DNA of 64,000 bases, from the NCBI GenBank assembly GCA_947581825.1, contig CANPVP010000004.1, forward strand, positions 143,000 to 206,999. The letters are read 5' to 3'. Made by a program: the position numbers and the translations under genes. The notes beneath the pieces are model-generated. The model saw only the letters and a list, made by a program, of their open reading frames with translations. It did no database searches and was not told the DNA's origin. Source of the DNA: an uncultured Clostridia bacterium. Lineage in GTDB: Bacteria > Bacillota > Clostridia > TANB77 > CAG-508. Shown one piece after another: positions 63,937 to 64,000 of this stretch (its first letter is position 1; each line of letters opens with the position of its first letter).

Positions 63937-64000
63937 ATTAACATCTCTACAATATAAAACGGGCGACCGCTGGTCGCCCCTACAGACATTCAATGCATTC
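63937..64000. repeat. Composite repeat with GGGCGACC palindrome at the window edge
   Basis: ATTAACATCTCTACAATA, then GGGCGACCGCTGGTCGCCC with CTAC (63961-63983), then ATTCAATGCATTC. Same order as at 11905-11970; cut off by the end of the window. Confidence 0.7.

Overview
The window is a 64 kb stretch of a very AT-rich (by eye about 28-30% GC), low-GC Gram-positive chromosome. Gene content points to an anaerobic, spore-forming member of the Clostridia: ferredoxin-linked 2-oxoacid oxidoreductase, AdhE, SUF Fe-S assembly, a CtsR/McsA/McsB/ClpC operon, a Min system, and a set of sporulation and germination genes (SleB, YpeB, an alpha/beta SASP, a Spo0E-like phosphatase, a GerS-like protein). No species can be named from the sequence alone.

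Layout. 1-4.4 kb (minus strand): division and wall genes murA, divIB/ftsQ, two DUF881 genes and sbp. 4.4-5.5 kb: a dinD-like gene bracketed by two similar hairpin repeats. 5.6-8.7 kb: an iron-sulfur-type flavoprotein, mutL and a ZIP transporter. 8.8-14.9 kb: sufCBDSU behind a DtxR-family regulator with a consensus promoter and a palindromic operator. 15-16.6 kb: a coiled-coil protein and a CDF transporter. 16.9-21.6 kb: ctsR-mcsA-mcsB-clpC with a CtsR operator. 21.8-28.4 kb: an ABC exporter, then pheST behind a T-box leader. 28.6-34.7 kb: HD-GYP protein, MazF toxin, GerS-like protein, Dus, RodA/FtsW, MinE, MinD. 35.1-38.3 kb (plus strand): four-subunit oxidoreductase (gamma, delta, alpha, beta). 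38.5-42 kb: coaD and adhE. 42-46.2 kb: M23 peptidase and a small conjugation remnant whose VirD4/TraG gene is frameshifted in the Walker A motif. 46.3-53.5 kb: DnaJ-like protein, Spo0E, lgt, an M16 peptidase pair, SASP, ypeB, sleB. 53.7-60.2 kb (plus strand): glycolipid glycosyltransferase, purA, initiator tRNA-fMet, mnmA, a class B PBP and a small membrane protein. 60.3-63.7 kb: AI-2E family permease, then purF and purN divergent from each other.

The most unusual feature is the intergenic DNA, which carries several dispersed families of structured repeats. (1) A roughly 100-145 bp element with a conserved core (GCTTGTGTGGGGACCGAC, then GTTGGGACGAGC) inside outer and inner helices that vary in sequence but stay complementary; four intact copies and one decayed copy, all in the same orientation. 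(2) A 120-125 bp inverted-repeat element beginning (G)TTTGAAAAGAATTA, with compensatory base changes between its two best copies. (3) Short GGGCGACC/GGTCGCCC palindromes followed by CTAC, two of which (or relatives) serve as transcription terminators. (4) AT-rich modules that run into the apparent 5' ends of sufS and sufD and mislead start-codon choice. Family 1 is the best candidate here for an undescribed structured RNA or mobile repeat. Two very small genes (SASP, Spo0E), one 50-residue unknown protein and several promoters and operators were read directly from the DNA. All identifications rest on motif recognition without database searches.
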